From positions 27,983,587-28,047,586 of the forward strand of contig OX328107.1 in the NCBI GenBank assembly GCA_946811185.2: DNA of 64,000 nt. Direction: 5' to 3'. Position 1 is the stretch's first letter, and each line of letters opens with the position of its first letter. Origin of the DNA: Hippopus hippopus (lineage: Eukaryota; Mollusca; Bivalvia; Cardiida; Cardiidae). The position numbers and the translations under genes are program-made. Positions 11,950-23,983 of the stretch are shown one piece after another. The notes below the pieces were generated by a model that searched no databases, was not told the origin of the DNA, and worked only from the letters and a program-made list of their open reading frames with translations.

Positions 11950-12152
11950 ATCTTAATAATGATGATAATTTTAATAATAATAATAATAATCATCATCATT
12001 ATCATCATCATCATAGTTATAATAATAATAATTATGAATAACGAATATTAATAATAATAATTAACAATAATAATAATGATAAAAGATGTAGTTGTTGTTG
12101 TAGTAAGTAGTAGTAAATAGTATAGTAGTAGTAGTAGTAGTAGTAGTAGTAG
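11950..12152. repeat. Trinucleotide-rich tract (AAT, ATC, GTA)
   Basis: AATAATAATAATAATCATCA, then TAATAATAAT, then AGTAGTAGTAGTAGTAG. Confidence 0.93.
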
Positions 12153-12559
12153 ATTTAACAAAAACTACGATGAAATATCTAGAAACAAGATCTAACTAAT
12201 TTTTATCATTTTCTCTCACCTGAGCTGCAGAAGGCATTATAATAACGACCCTTTCGAAGATTCAAAATTTGGATATATGTACCAACAACCGTATCAACTT
12301 CGAAAAAAATCAAAAACCAAAATCAAGTTTTTAAGATACCATTTGAACAATTAAAACCCAAAATTTCTTCAAAGTTATGCGACACGTGTCGGAACCGCAA
12401 TTGACAACAAAATATGCAAAAGATCTTCTTTTTATAAGTAGAGGCTGGTTCACCCTTCTTTCCGTACGCACACCCCCGCGAAAAACTTTTCAACACTACA
12501 TATTACTATGAAAAAAGTGAAGGTGTGAATCGAGAGAAACTAGTTTAACATTTTTACTA

Positions 12560-13025
12560 CCAATGACGACTTAAATAGCTTTTGCGGACGGCGTAGATCA
12601 AGATCAGACTGCACAAAACGTACAGTCTGATCTTGGATCTACACCATCCGCGACCTGATACTGGACTATAAACCCAACTCACTTTCAGTGGCAATGAAAT
12701 CTACTTTCAGACCTCTTAAAAAAAAAGTTGGTAGCGAAAGGGTTAAACCAAATTGTGTGGAATCAGCGGCCCGCTACATAATTTACAAATATAACTTTTT
12801 TGGGGAGTAAGAACGACGCATACTGACCTATCAGACCACCCTAATCAGTAGGGCCCCAAATACAAGCAATGAACATGTTCAGTCAACAGACACGACCAAA
12901 ACAAGACTGATTAGGCAAGCATATCTCGCAAATAAACGGACAGTGTCGATCTAAGATCAGACTGCGCTTTCTGCGCAATCTGATCTTAGATCTACGCCGT
13001 CCCCAAAACACATAATGCTACCCTT
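12560..13025. mobile_element. Two family C hairpin elements
   Basis: 12560-12745 (GATCAAGATCAGACTGCACA stem, GCGAAAGGGTTAA end) and about 12930-13025 (GATCTAAGATCAGACTGCGC stem). Confidence 0.75.
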
Positions 13026-13555
13026 AGCACCGTAAAGAGTCATAAAGAAATACGGTATTTTACACGCCGACAAATTGAATGAGTAGTAATTTATATTTTT
13101 ATCAATGGGATTTGTGACCTTGCACATTACGCATTGTTCGCGTTACTTCAGCCCAAATGAGGAAGTGAAATGTCGCATTGATGCACAAATCTACTATAAT
13201 AACCCCGTAATTTGAATAATTGTCGAAACACCCACGTGGGAAAAATAGTTGCAAAGTTTTCTCTTTTTTTAAAAAAGAAATCCGGTAGACCTCAAAATCC
13301 TTTATCCAATTTTTTTGTAGTATTTAAAAAAAAAAAAAGACTGAGTCAACCAGTTGAAACTGTTCGATGGTGTCATCTGCGTCTCGTTGTGTTTTTTTTT
13401 CCGTTTTACTTTTGTCACCATCGTCATCAACATCATCATCAGCAGTAATAGCAGCGTTTTTTTTTTTTTTGCAGATGAAATATACCAGCATTATTTTTTT
13501 TTTTCACAAAAATCATTTTATTTTTTGGCTGTAGCATCTAACATGACTAATAAAC

Positions 13556-13800
13556 ATAAAGGGGGTTCTAGACATCTCCGTGCATCATACCACACAAGTC
13601 ATCACATAAATATGGATCTGCAAACCCCATGTTGTCTAACAACCGACTGAATTATGAGGTAGACTGGTCCTTTGACAATCAGAAAAATGACCAATAGCAA
13701 AAGGTTTCGATCCAGGTCAGCCTGCGCGGACTGCGCAGGCTGACCTGGATCGATACCTTTTGCAAATACATGAAACCCCCTCTTCACAGAACATCACTCA
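13556..13800. mobile_element. Family B MITE
   Basis: Stem GCAAAAGGTTTCGATCCAGG / CCTGGATCGATACCTTTTGC around GCGCGGACTGCGC. Confidence 0.87.
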
Positions 13801-13889
13801 TAGATAACTAACTCGTCTTACTCTGCTTCACCATGATAAGAATCAGTAATTTAAAACTTCTTCCGCCATTTAACAAGCAGTCTCGCATT

Positions 13890-14060
13890 TTGACCATTCC
13901 GATGAATAAATCTCCTGAAAAACTTTGTGGGAAAAGGAGAAAACGCTGGTAACAGCTTTTCTCCTTTGCCCACAATGTTTTCAACCCTTCCCTATAAACA
14001 ATTATAAGCATTTGAGTCAAATATTTCATTTCAAATTTGCAAATGTTTTCAACGTGGAGA
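13890..14060. mobile_element. Family A MITE (partial)
   Basis: Core GGGAAAAGGAGAAAACGCTG / CAGCTTTTCTCC; both ends degraded. Confidence 0.65.
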
Positions 14061-14315
14061 ACCCTATAAAAATTTTTGTGGACTAGTGTAGTATACTAGT
14101 CTATCCCACAGATAGATATAAATGTATAGCTTGTGTATGTATAAGGGGACACTTATACTGCTTTGCTATAGAGCTAGCTTTTGTAGCGACGTGGTAGGGC
14201 GTTCGCCTTAGGTCTTGGAGGTCCTAGGTCCCCGTCAGGGCTGGTTATTTGTCAGAACTGTTACACTAGTATAGAGTTAGTATAATATTGATTGAAGACA
14301 GATTTGAATTTGAAT

Positions 14316-15230
14316 CATGCCATGGCAAAAGACGGTTTAATGCATCTCCGTAATACATTATACTAAGCAATAATGGACCTAATGGACGTATGAAATTCAT
14401 TTTGTCTAACAACCGGCTGAATAATGAGGTAGACTGGTCCTTTGACATTCAGAAAATTGAGCAATAGCAAACGGGTTCGACCCAAGTCAACCTGCGCGCA
14501 CTGCGCAGGCTGACCTGGACTAATACTTTTTGCGGATGCATTAAGCTTCCTTTTCACAGAGTATGATTCAGATGTAACTAAATTGTCTCACTGTGCTTCG
14601 CCATGTTACGAAACAGTGATTTGATATTTCATTATAATTGGCCTGCAACATGCGTAAAGTGTCGTCTCGGATCAGCCTGCGCAGTCCGCGCAGGCTGACC
14701 TAGGGTGAAACTTTTTGCTATTGGTCAATTTTCTGCATGTACAAGGGCCAGTTTACATCATGATTCAGTTGGTTGTTAGACAAAACTTTCTTTATGTATC
14801 CATAATCATGTGATGACTTACTTGGTATCATGCATCACGGAGATGCACTAAGCTCTGTTTTACCAGAGCATGGCTCGTTATGTGTTCTTTAACCTCTATC
14901 CTTCCATTTTCAAAAGGCCAAGACTGAAACCTCAGTCAGTAACCTACAAGGTTTTCTTTCCAGGGACCGACGATGGTCATTGCGACAGGATTTATTCCTG
15001 TCTCATCGCTGATCATTGTCTCGATGATGATTATGAGGGAAAGCTGCCAGTGATTTGAAAAGAATATTAAAAGAAAATTGTCTCAATAAAATTTAGTGTT
15101 ATGCCTTATTATACTAAGCCAGTCGTCGCATAAACAGCAAAACGTTTCGACCCAGGTCAGCCTGCTCGGACTGCGCAGACTGACATGAGTCGATACTTTT
15201 TGCAGATGCATTAAATCCCCTTTTCACAGC
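14316..15230. mobile_element. Three family B MITEs
   Basis: 14316-14572, about 14637-14877 (opposite orientation), and a partial copy at about 15107-15230. All carry the CAGGCTGACCT core. Confidence 0.82.
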
Positions 15231-15609
15231 CCGTACGTTTTTCTACAAAGTGTTTTGTGTAATTTACCTGCTGTTTTACTTTTGTACTTATGTGTACATT
15301 CGTGGCCGACAAAATATTGTAAATATTGTATTGTACAGCAATAGCATGGTGCAGGCGTTGGCTTGTCTTATGCAAACTTGTGAAACTCTTTCTTCTACCA
15401 CGGATTACAAGTCCAGGGTAAGACGTGCTGCTGGCTACACCAAATGCTATGCTTGTAAGACCCCGTCACAATATGATTTTTTGCGCTTTTGATTTTCGCT
15501 CCTTAGAAGGAGAACAACCGTATGCCCCCCTCTCACAGTTTTTCCATTAATCAGTATTTTCCTACCCTTTAAGTGATCTATCTTGAGAAATATCTGATTA
15601 ACGCGGTGT

Positions 15610-15888
15610 TCAACATTATTTCAGTTATATCGCGGCGGCTAGCGCATCTATGCATACTTTTCTGGAGTTTCCTTTACCAGTACTCCACACAATATTCTTT
15701 CCAAACCACTGGCTGCTTTCCTACATGACCATCGTCGAAACAATGGTCAGCGGTGAGAGAGGAATGAATCCTTTTGAAATGACTATCATCAATCCTTGAA
15801 AAGAAATTGGCCGAGCCGGGGATCGAACCAGCGACTCCCTGTTCTCAAGTCTTGTACGCTACCGACTGAGCTACCGGGGCTCGACTGA
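15610..15888 (-). mobile_element. S2 tRNA-derived SINE
   Basis: The minus strand opens with a tRNA-like head: CCCCGGTAGCTCAGTCGGTA box A and GGTTCGATCCCC box B. The body CCATTGTTTCGACGATGGTC and tail ...GAAATAATGTTGAACACCGC follow. Only the head is repeated at 16928-17000. Confidence 0.85.
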
Positions 15889-16927
15889 AAAATATCTGAA
15901 CCTAGCACGTGCGAAGATGGATATGAGTCATGCATTTTTATGTATGGAAGACAATTACTTACGCCGCTCATTATGTAATTATATGGAAAACTATACTTTA
16001 AAAATCGAGGTGAATGGAGCTAATAATTATGTTTTTATTGCTCCTTGTCTGACAGCAAAGTTTAAGGTCTCTGATACCTAGCGCTGTTATTATTCCGTTG
16101 AATTTTGGTGACGGCACCATTGACGTTTGTCAAAAAAGTTTTTCGAAACCGTTGATAACTTTTAGAAACGTACGATTACATTTTTATCATATTGCATGCA
16201 TGTTGTATCAGTCTGATAATACCATTCCAATCTCAAATTAACTTACTTTATTTTCATAAATTACGATAGCTTTATTTTTAATCCACACAAGACCAAAAGG
16301 TAAGCTTCGATATACATGTGACTCAATAAGGATTGAGTTTTTTTTTTCATGAAATACTTTTGGCCACTGACTGTATACATGCTGGTTCACGGCCATTCTA
16401 GTTCCCTTGAAAAGTCACTCAGTGTTTGACAAAAATCGACGCTTAGTTCAATTAAAAACGATTTACGTACATTTCTATTGTCTGCAAGAATCACATAGAA
16501 ATGAAATGTGAGTCTAAAAATTTGAAAAGCAAATATTTAAGAAAAATCGTTATTTTTGTAACATATACTATTCAAATTTGCCGAATTACATTGAGCCGTG
16601 CTCTATGAAAAGGGGACTTACTGCATCTGCAAAACGTTTCGGCCCAGGTCAACCTGCGCAGTCCGCGCAGGCTGGCCTGGACCAAAACGTTTTGTTATTT
16701 GTAAATTTTCTGCATGTCCAAGGATCAGTTTACCTCACATTTTAGTCGGTTAGTTAAAGTGGGCTTAATGGATGCACGATTATGTGATGACTTGCTCGGT
16801 ATTGTGCATCACGGAGATGGATTAAGCCCCGTTTTGACAGAACACGGCTCATGTCAATTTTTCTGATGTTCTAGGAGACGATAGAAATGTAAGTAAATTG
16901 ATGCTCTGAAAAAGGGGTCGGGCTTAA
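15811..16927. repeat. 1117-bp tandem duplication, copy 1
   Basis: This block recurs immediately as 16928-18044. It starts inside the tRNA head of an S2 SINE and contains a family B MITE (about 16593-16850). Apart from C at 16149 versus T at 17266 I saw no difference between the copies. Confidence 0.95.
16593..16850. mobile_element. Family B MITE (in duplication copy 1)
   Basis: GAGCCGTGCTCTATGAAAAG to AGAACACGGCTC; the same element is present at 17710-17967. Confidence 0.88.
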
Positions 16928-18044
16928 CCGAGCCGGGGATCGAACCAGCGACTCCCTGTTCTCAAGTCTTGTACGCTACCGACTGAGCTACCGGGGCTCG
17001 GCTGAAAAATATCTGAACCTAGCACGTGCGAAGATGGATATGAGTCATGCATTTTTATGTATGGAAGACAATTACTTACGCCGCTCATTATGTAATTATA
17101 TGGAAAACTATACTTTAAAAATCGAGGTGAATGGAGCTAATAATTATGTTTTTATTGCTCCTTGTCTGACAGCAAAGTTTAAGGTCTCTGATACCTAGCG
17201 CTGTTATTATTCCGTTGAATTTTGGTGACGGCACCATTGACGTTTGTCAAAAAAGTTTTTCGAAATCGTTGATAACTTTTAGAAACGTACGATTACATTT
17301 TTATCATATTGCATGCATGTTGTATCAGTCTGATAATACCATTCCAATCTCAAATTAACTTACTTTATTTTCATAAATTACGATAGCTTTATTTTTAATC
17401 CACACAAGACCAAAAGGTAAGCTTCGATATACATGTGACTCAATAAGGATTGAGTTTTTTTTTTCATGAAATACTTTTGGCCACTGACTGTATACATGCT
17501 GGTTCACGGCCATTCTAGTTCCCTTGAAAAGTCACTCAGTGTTTGACAAAAATCGACGCTTAGTTCAATTAAAAACGATTTACGTACATTTCTATTGTCT
17601 GCAAGAATCACATAGAAATGAAATGTGAGTCTAAAAATTTGAAAAGCAAATATTTAAGAAAAATCGTTATTTTTGTAACATATACTATTCAAATTTGCCG
17701 AATTACATTGAGCCGTGCTCTATGAAAAGGGGACTTACTGCATCTGCAAAACGTTTCGGCCCAGGTCAACCTGCGCAGTCCGCGCAGGCTGGCCTGGACC
17801 AAAACGTTTTGTTATTTGTAAATTTTCTGCATGTCCAAGGATCAGTTTACCTCACATTTTAGTCGGTTAGTTAAAGTGGGCTTAATGGATGCACGATTAT
17901 GTGATGACTTGCTCGGTATTGTGCATCACGGAGATGGATTAAGCCCCGTTTTGACAGAACACGGCTCATGTCAATTTTTCTGATGTTCTAGGAGACGATA
18001 GAAATGTAAGTAAATTGATGCTCTGAAAAAGGGGTCGGGCTTAA
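16928..18044. repeat. 1117-bp tandem duplication, copy 2
   Basis: Nearly identical to 15811-16927. The junction GGCTTAACC|GAGCC lies at a 2-bp CC microhomology. The SINE is truncated to its tRNA head here, so copy 1 with the full SINE is the ancestral arrangement. The second family B copy is at about 17710-17967. Confidence 0.95.
17710..17967. mobile_element. Family B MITE (in duplication copy 2)
   Basis: Identical by eye to the copy at 16593-16850, so it arose by duplication of the region and not by transposition. Confidence 0.88.
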
Positions 18045-18400
18045 CCCTTTGTGCGTCGAATAAACCCTGAGAACATTTCTGATCTGGAAATAAGACTCGT
18101 ATTATTGCAATTTTAAAGGGCAAATCCTAAAATATTTTGACCGGACTGTTTTTTTCCTTTAATCAGCTGCAAATGATGTCAGTTAAACATGTATCCGCCA
18201 TTTTTCATAAATACCATCCTGTAACATGCCATAAACCACGGCCGAATTGTCACGCTGATACACGGCCCTAAAAATGGTTCTGACCAAAATGTCTCAGCAA
18301 AGCGGACAGTGTAGATCAAAGATCAGACTGCACGTTTTGTGCAGTCTGATCTTGATCTACACTGCCCGCAAAGGCAACTTTAGTTGAGAAAGGTGCCTGA
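18042..18400. mobile_element. Family C-related element (GTGCGTCG-ended subfamily)
   Basis: Begins TTAACCCTTTGTGCGTCGAA just after the tandem duplication and contains the stem GATCAAAGATCAGACTGCAC. The same termini appear inverted at 37303-37479 (TTTATTCGGCGCTCAAGGGT). Confidence 0.65.
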
Positions 18401-18605
18401 ACGGTTTAACGCATTTTCGTAATGCTTTATACGAAGCAAGTTGTCGCACTCATCGGTTCCATCTTTTATAACCGATTGGATCATGAGGTAGAACGGTCGC
18501 TTGACGTGCAGAAAATTTATAATTAGCAAAAAATTTCGATCTCGGTCAGTCTGCGCGGACTGTGCAGGATAATCTGGGTTGGTGCTTTTTCCAGATGCAT
18601 TTAAT
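18400..18605. mobile_element. Family B MITE, degenerate
   Basis: ATCTCGGTCAGTCTGCGCGG core and TTCCAGATGCATTTAA end. Confidence 0.55.
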
Positions 18606-19054
18606 TACTCTAATAACATAAGGGGTGTATATTTTGTTAACTCTCTTGAAATCCACCCATTTTCCTACAGGGAAACCAACTTTTGAAAAAGTAACATTTC
18701 CGTAATTTTTGCAGCTGACAGTGTTTGATTTTATTGAATGCAACTCGTGAAAACAATGCGGCAGAACGAGAAATTGTTATTTATGCTGTGAATATATATA
18801 TTGATTCGTGACTAAAAAAAGAAGATTTATAGAATGGCAGCTCTGTGTTTAAGAATTCATTCATTTTTAAAACGATTTTGTGATTTTATTTTAGAAATAG
18901 ATTTGTTTGTTTGTACGGTGCTTAACGCCGTTTAAAACATTATTTCTGTTATTTCGCGGCGACCAGTGCACCTATCAATGCTTCTTATGGAGTTTCTATT
19001 AAACCCTAGAATTTCTGGTGAATTCTAGGGACAACAACTTTGTCCATGGATCGT

Positions 19055-19268
19055 TTTTCACCCTTAGGCTGCTGAGTGCGAGTCACTGACCTTTTTCGGA
19101 CAGTGTAGATTAAGATCAGACAGCACAGAACATGCTGTCTGATCTTCGATCTACACTGTCCGATAAGGACATATTGTCTCCCAAAATACCTTTGAAATAG
19201 CAACATTTTGAGTTTTTACTATCGGGTTAAAAACTTCATTTTACTTATTTAGCAGGATAAGGGTTAAA
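19055..19268. mobile_element. Family C hairpin element, near full length
   Basis: CACCCTTAGGCTGCTGAGTG end, GATTAAGATCAGACAGCACA stem, CTATCGGGTTAAAAACTTC shoulder and TTTAGCAGGATAAGGGTTAA end. Confidence 0.85.
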
Positions 19269-19638
19269 TATGATGTCCTATACATTTTTATCAGTTGTAT
19301 ATAATATTTCATAAAAAGCCGCATTGTTTGGGTTTTATTCGTTTTTCTACTTATTTGTTATTTTAAAGACGTCCACATTCAGGCCTCTCAATTAATGTAA
19401 TGAAAAACAGTCGTAGGCAAAATGTTGGGTATATGAAATGAGACTGAAGTATTTCTACTGAAAAGACGGATGCCTCAAACTGTTTGTCTGCATTTACTAC
19501 GACAGCGTCATCCGTTTGCGATTGGCGTGTCCGTTTATTGCAGTCGGAACACCGTTTCCATACATACAAACCGACCACGCGACCTGTCGTTTGAAACTGG
19601 ATCCCGAACAGCAGACATGTCAGATGAAACAGACCATA

Positions 19639-20593
19639 GGAGGGCTGTTCGATAAATTCGCGGAATATTGCTGTTAAAACCAAATTTCTTAATATTTTAA
19701 GCTAAACGTTTGTCATAGTAGCATGGACATAGTTATTGTAAAATATAGAAATAAAACGCAAAATATACATAACTTTAGTAACCCATGTAATGGCCATTGC
19801 CGGGCCCCAGTTTTCTCCCGATTTGAAATTATGACATTTCCTGTAAAGTGAACATTCAGAATCGTGTAAAATTGACGACAGTTGTGCACACGGTCAAATT
19901 ACATCATACGGTAATTTTTCTTAGTGTAATAACATAGTTTTTGTCTCGTTAGTACAAAGTAATTTTTGACGCATATGACGTTTTCAAAAGATGTTGAATT
20001 ACGCGCAATAATCAATATTTGCGTTTGGCTCGGTAAAATACTAAAACAGATCATAGAATTGAGTTGTGAGTCTACACCTGTAAGTTCCTGTATAGTGTTT
20101 ACTTTGTATACAAGTGGTAAGACCGATTCAGGATGGAAAGAACCTCGCTTGAAGATGATCTTCGTGAAGGATGGTCGATTAACGTTGCGGCGTCAATTTG
20201 GATTAGGACTGTGCGTGACAAGGTGAATAACAATCAGCGGGTTACAGTGTAGGGCATATCCGACAACTCAGTAAATCCGGTACCGTTACACAGGATCTAG
20301 GAATGTGGAAAGTGAGCGCCCGATGGGTGTTTAAGGGGAATATGAAGAAGAGGTACGCCTATCTCTTGTCTTGTAATGACGTTGACGTTATTTTTCACCT
20401 CCGGAGTCCGGCAATGTACGTTTCCACGTGTTTTGTAATTCTCTTTTGAAAATGTATTTATTTATGAATTTGTAAAAAATTTGGAGGATAGTTAGGGTAT
20501 AGATTGCTTAATATGTATGCTATGTATACTGTTAATAAGTCCCCTGGTTTTATTTTTACAACAAAATTCCACGAATTTATCGAACAGCCCTCG
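19639..20593 (+). mobile_element. Tc1/mariner-type transposon remnant
   Basis: About 30-bp terminal inverted repeats (GGGCTGTTCGATAAATTCG core) are bounded by TA dinucleotides at 19637-19638 and 20594-20595, the tc1/mariner target duplication. Inside, 19966-20226 encodes about 86 aa starting near VELRAIINICVWLGK with SSCIVF and GWKEPR further on. This resembles the N-terminal helix-turn-helix region of mariner transposases, with decayed residues. No DDD/DDE catalytic part is seen, and the 955-bp length implies a large internal deletion. Non-autonomous. Confidence 0.8.
19966..20226 (+). pseudogene. Mariner transposase N-terminal fragment
   Basis: An 86-codon open stretch inside the TIR-bounded element. 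It resembles the first DNA-binding helix-turn-helix of mariner transposases (RAIIxxxxxxGKxxKxI, then Ser-rich turn, then GWKEPR). It ends at a stop with no catalytic domain. Confidence 0.6.
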
Positions 20594-20889
20594 TAGTTTG
20601 TTTTATGGCTAGTCCCATATATTTTAGATATAAAATACAAAAAAGAAAACACAGGTGGCGGGTCGGGGGTATCATAACTACAAATTATTTCTTTGAAATG
20701 ATATACTCCGCCGAAAAAGATCTTTTTTAATAGAAACATGCAAGAGGTATTGTGTTTTAAATGCATACATGGCCTTTTTGTTAATGGTTCATCATAAAAT
20801 TATACATTGAGCCCCCTTTTAGCATGACATGGCAGAGATATTGGTCCATAGTATAAATATACATCAAACCCCCTTTTTCCATAACACGA

Positions 20890-21080
20890 AATTAAGTTAA
20901 AAAAAAAAATAGATAGTATCGGCGGACTGTCATAAGGAACACTTGTATGAAGTTTCATCAATTTTCGTCTAGGACTTTAGAAGATATCTGTTCGGACGGA
21001 CGGAGGAACCGACAGACGGACGAACGGACGGACAACGCAAAAACTATATCCCCTCGCCTTTGGCGGGGGATGAATATAGA
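20890..21080. repeat. Dispersed repeat tail (CGGACGGA / CCCCTCGCCTTTGGCGGGGG)
   Basis: GACGGACGGAGGAACCGACA run followed by the hairpin CCCCTCGCCTTTGGCGGGGG. It looks like the terminal hairpin arm of an otherwise deleted dispersed element. Confidence 0.6.
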
Positions 21081-21216
21081 CAACTATGACACATGTATAC
21101 TATCATTTAGCGCGCACAATAGAATTAAGTGATGAAGACTGTCCATGTGACTTTCGACTCAAACAGAGTTCAATTTACCGTCATTCCAGAATGTGTTGGA
21201 GCTGAAATTACAAGAA

Positions 21217-21464
21217 GGCATTTCTTTGTATCGGAGTTTAACGCTGTTTTTACAGTTAAGGTCATATCGCGGCGGTCAGTACACATACGCATGTGTTTCC
21301 TGGCTTTCTCAGACTAGTACTTTCCAAACCACTGACTGCTTTTCCCAAACGCATCGGAGGTGAGAGGCGAAAAATCGCCGGAAAGAAAGTTTGCTGGGTA
21401 TCAAACCCGCAACTACCCGGTCACGAGTCAGCAACACTAACAACCGAGCTACCCGGCACGGCTA
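21217..21464 (-). mobile_element. S1 SINE, minus orientation
   Basis: Tail GTATCGGAGTTTAACGC, body GGTGAGAGGCGAAAAATCGC, then box B and box A complements (GGTATCAAACCC..., GAGCTACCCGGC). Confidence 0.82.
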
Positions 21465-22242
21465 CAAGAGAGTCAATAAGCTCAAAACAACTTCATTTTG
21501 CGTAAAATGCCGTCTGAATGTCTGTTGCGATGAAAAAGAATGCTGCACGTAGAGATTTTTTTTTTTGCGATCGGACCTCGCATTGGGGGACAACGCAGTC
21601 GGATAGATGAAAAAAATCATATTGAAAATACATGTAATGTGACCCGAATTTGTGTCCGAAAATCGCACTGTCGCAAACGATTGATTGATTGATTGATTGG
21701 TGTATAACGCTGTTTTCAACATTATTTCAGAAATATCGCGGCGGCCAGTATCGATGCTTCGCTGGAGTTTCTTTTACCAGTACTCCGCGCAATATTCTTT
21801 CCGAGCCAGTGGTTGCTTTCCCACATAACCATCGTCGAAACAATGGTCAGCGGTCGCAAACGGATTTCGCAGTCGGATGACGAACACATGAAACACCAGA
21901 CTTAAAGGCCCACTAACGACAAAAAGTTAACAATTAAGGGGTCAAAATGCAGTCAAATTTCTCTATCAGACACTAACACTTGGACTGACCGTACAATGAC
22001 ACACTGTCATCTTCACAGAAGTTTCCATACTTTTAACTGGTATGATATAAATATAAATGCATTTGAACATCCGCTTTGTTTACTTTTGGACTTTATTGTC
22101 ACTTTAAGTCTGATAATAAATTTATTTCACTATGCCTGTCAAAATTCTGGTCGCTGGCAGAAAAATGTATTGTAAAACTATTACAAATGTTGCAAACTTT
22201 TGTTCTAGTTTTATGTAGGCCTACAATAGATCTAAATTTTTT

Positions 22243-23260
22243 TGCTATCTGCTAGAACTTCGACAAACTGTACTATAGTACGTGATCAGACTCATAATGC
22301 TATCTGCTAGAACTTCGACAAACTGTACTATAGTACGTGATCAGACTCATAATGCTATCTGCTAGAACTTCGACAAACTGTACTATATAGTACGTGATCA
22401 GACTCATAATGCTATCTGCTAGAACTTCGACAAACTGTACTATATAGTACGTGATCAGACTCATAATGCTATCTGCTAGAACTTCGACAAACTGTACTAT
22501 ATAGTACGTGATCAGACTCATAATGCTATCTGCTAGAACTTCGACAAACTGTACTATATAGTACGTGATCAGACTCATAATGCTATCTGCTAGAACTTCG
22601 ACAAACTGTACTATATAGTACGTGATCAGACTCATAATGCTATCTGCTAGAACTTCGACAAACTGTACTATATAGTACGTGATCAGACTCATAATGCTAT
22701 CTGCTAGAACTTCGACAAACTGTACTATATAGTACGTGATCAGACTCATAATGCTATCTGCTAGAACTTCGACAAACTGTACTATATAGTACGTGATCAG
22801 ACTCATAATGCTATCTGCTAGAACTTCGACAAACTGTACTATAGTACGTGATCAGACTCATAATGCTATCTGCTAGAACTTCGACAAACTGGACTATATA
22901 GTACGTGATCAGACTCATAATGCTATCTGCTAGAACTTCGACAAACTGTACTATAGTACGTGATCAGACTCATAATGCTATCTGCTAGAACTTCGACAAA
23001 CTGTACTATAGTACGTGATCAGACTCATAATGCTATCTGCTAGAACTTCGACAAACTGTACTATATAGTACGTGATCAGACTCATAATGCTATCTGCTAG
23101 AACTTCGACAAACTGTACTATATAGTACGTGATCAGACTCATAATGCTATCTGCTAGAACTTCGACAAACTGTACTATAGTACGTGATCAGACTCATAAT
23201 GCTATCTGCTAGAACTTCGACAAACTGTACTATAGTACGTGATCAGACTCATAATGCTAT
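22243..23260. repeat. 18-unit minisatellite, 55/57-bp units
   Basis: Units begin TGCTATCTGCTAGAACTTCG and contain the palindrome GTACTATAGTAC (55 bp) or GTACTATATAGTAC (57 bp). Unit-length order is 55,55, then eight of 57, then 55,57,55,55,57,57,55,55, followed by a 6-bp partial unit. Units are otherwise almost identical; unit 12 has one GTACT to GGACT change. The 57-bp units stay in frame on the minus strand, giving a spurious 168-codon ORF with no start context or neighbouring exon. Confidence 0.97.
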
Positions 23261-23267
23261 CCCTACT

Positions 23268-23450
23268 TTTAACCTCTATCCTGCTAAACAGGCTAAATAA
23301 TACTTTCAAGCCGATAGACTCGTAAAAACACGAAAAATGTTATATCAACCTTATTTCTTGGAGAAAAATAACTCTTTTTCGGGCAGCGTAGATCCAAGAT
23401 TAGACTGCACGTTCTGTGCAGTCTGATCTTGATATACACTGAACGCACAA
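23268..23450. mobile_element. Family C hairpin element
   Basis: TTAACCTCTATCCTGCTAAA end, AAGCCGATAG shoulder, and AGATTAGACTGCACGTTC stem. It abuts the minisatellite on the left and an S3 SINE on the right. Confidence 0.8.
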
Positions 23451-23451
23451 G

Positions 23452-23665
23452 ATCTGCGTAAGTCAATGGTAAAGTGTTTGACTCGTGACCTGCAGGCCCC
23501 GGGTTCGAGCCTCACTGGATCCACTGGGTTTTCGTTGGAGTATCCTTGAGCAAGAATCTTCAAAACCCTAGCCTAGTACAGATGGGACCAAGGAAATACA
23601 TGAATATGTAAGATGTCGCCGTGATATGACTGAAAGCGGCGTAAAATGCTCAATTAATCAATCAG
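23452..23665 (+). mobile_element. S3 SINE
   Basis: GGTAAAGTGTTTGACTCGTG head, CCCCGGGTTCGAGCC box B, CAAAACCCTAGCCTAGTACA body. Confidence 0.83.
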
Positions 23666-23706
23666 TCATTGGCTGACTTGTCTCAGTTACTTTTTGTTGT
23701 AGTTTG

Positions 23707-23922
23707 GCCGGGTAGCTTAGCGTATCTGACATGTGACCTGGTTGTTGCGGCATCAATACCCGGTTCAGGAAAACTTTCTTTTCGGCGATGTTTGCCTCAC
23801 ATGCATGTGAGAAAAGTAGTCAGTGACTTGGAAAGAAAGTTGTGTCAGCACGCGTGTAAGAAAGCTAAGAAACACATGCACAGGTGCACTGACCGCGTTA
23901 AACTCCAATACAAACAAATCCG
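23707..23922 (+). mobile_element. S1 SINE
   Basis: CCGGGTAGCTTAGCGTATCT head, CATCAATACCCGG decayed box B, AAACTCCAATACAAACAAAT tail. Confidence 0.82.
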
Positions 23923-23983
23923 ATACAAACGCTTGTTGTTGCGACAGTGCCAGTCGTAACACCCGAAAGGTTACTTGAAACTC

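Noticed and set aside
12230..12345. Minus-strand exon ending at a strong CAG|GTGAGA donor
   Set aside because: The long open frame leaves phase 1, which would create a stop in the 10864 exon. The phase-0 frame is open for only about 13 codons without a clear acceptor.
15811..15888. Functional tRNA gene on the minus strand
   Set aside because: Box A and B are good, but the acceptor stem is imperfect and the sequence continues into a SINE body, so it is a tRNA-derived SINE head.
22300..22806. 168-codon minus-strand ORF with a repeated 19-residue unit
   Set aside because: It exists only where 57-bp satellite units are adjacent. The 55-bp units break the frame, and no gene context exists.
22243..23260. 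CRISPR array
   Set aside because: The units are contiguous with no unique spacers, and the sequence is eukaryotic nuclear DNA.
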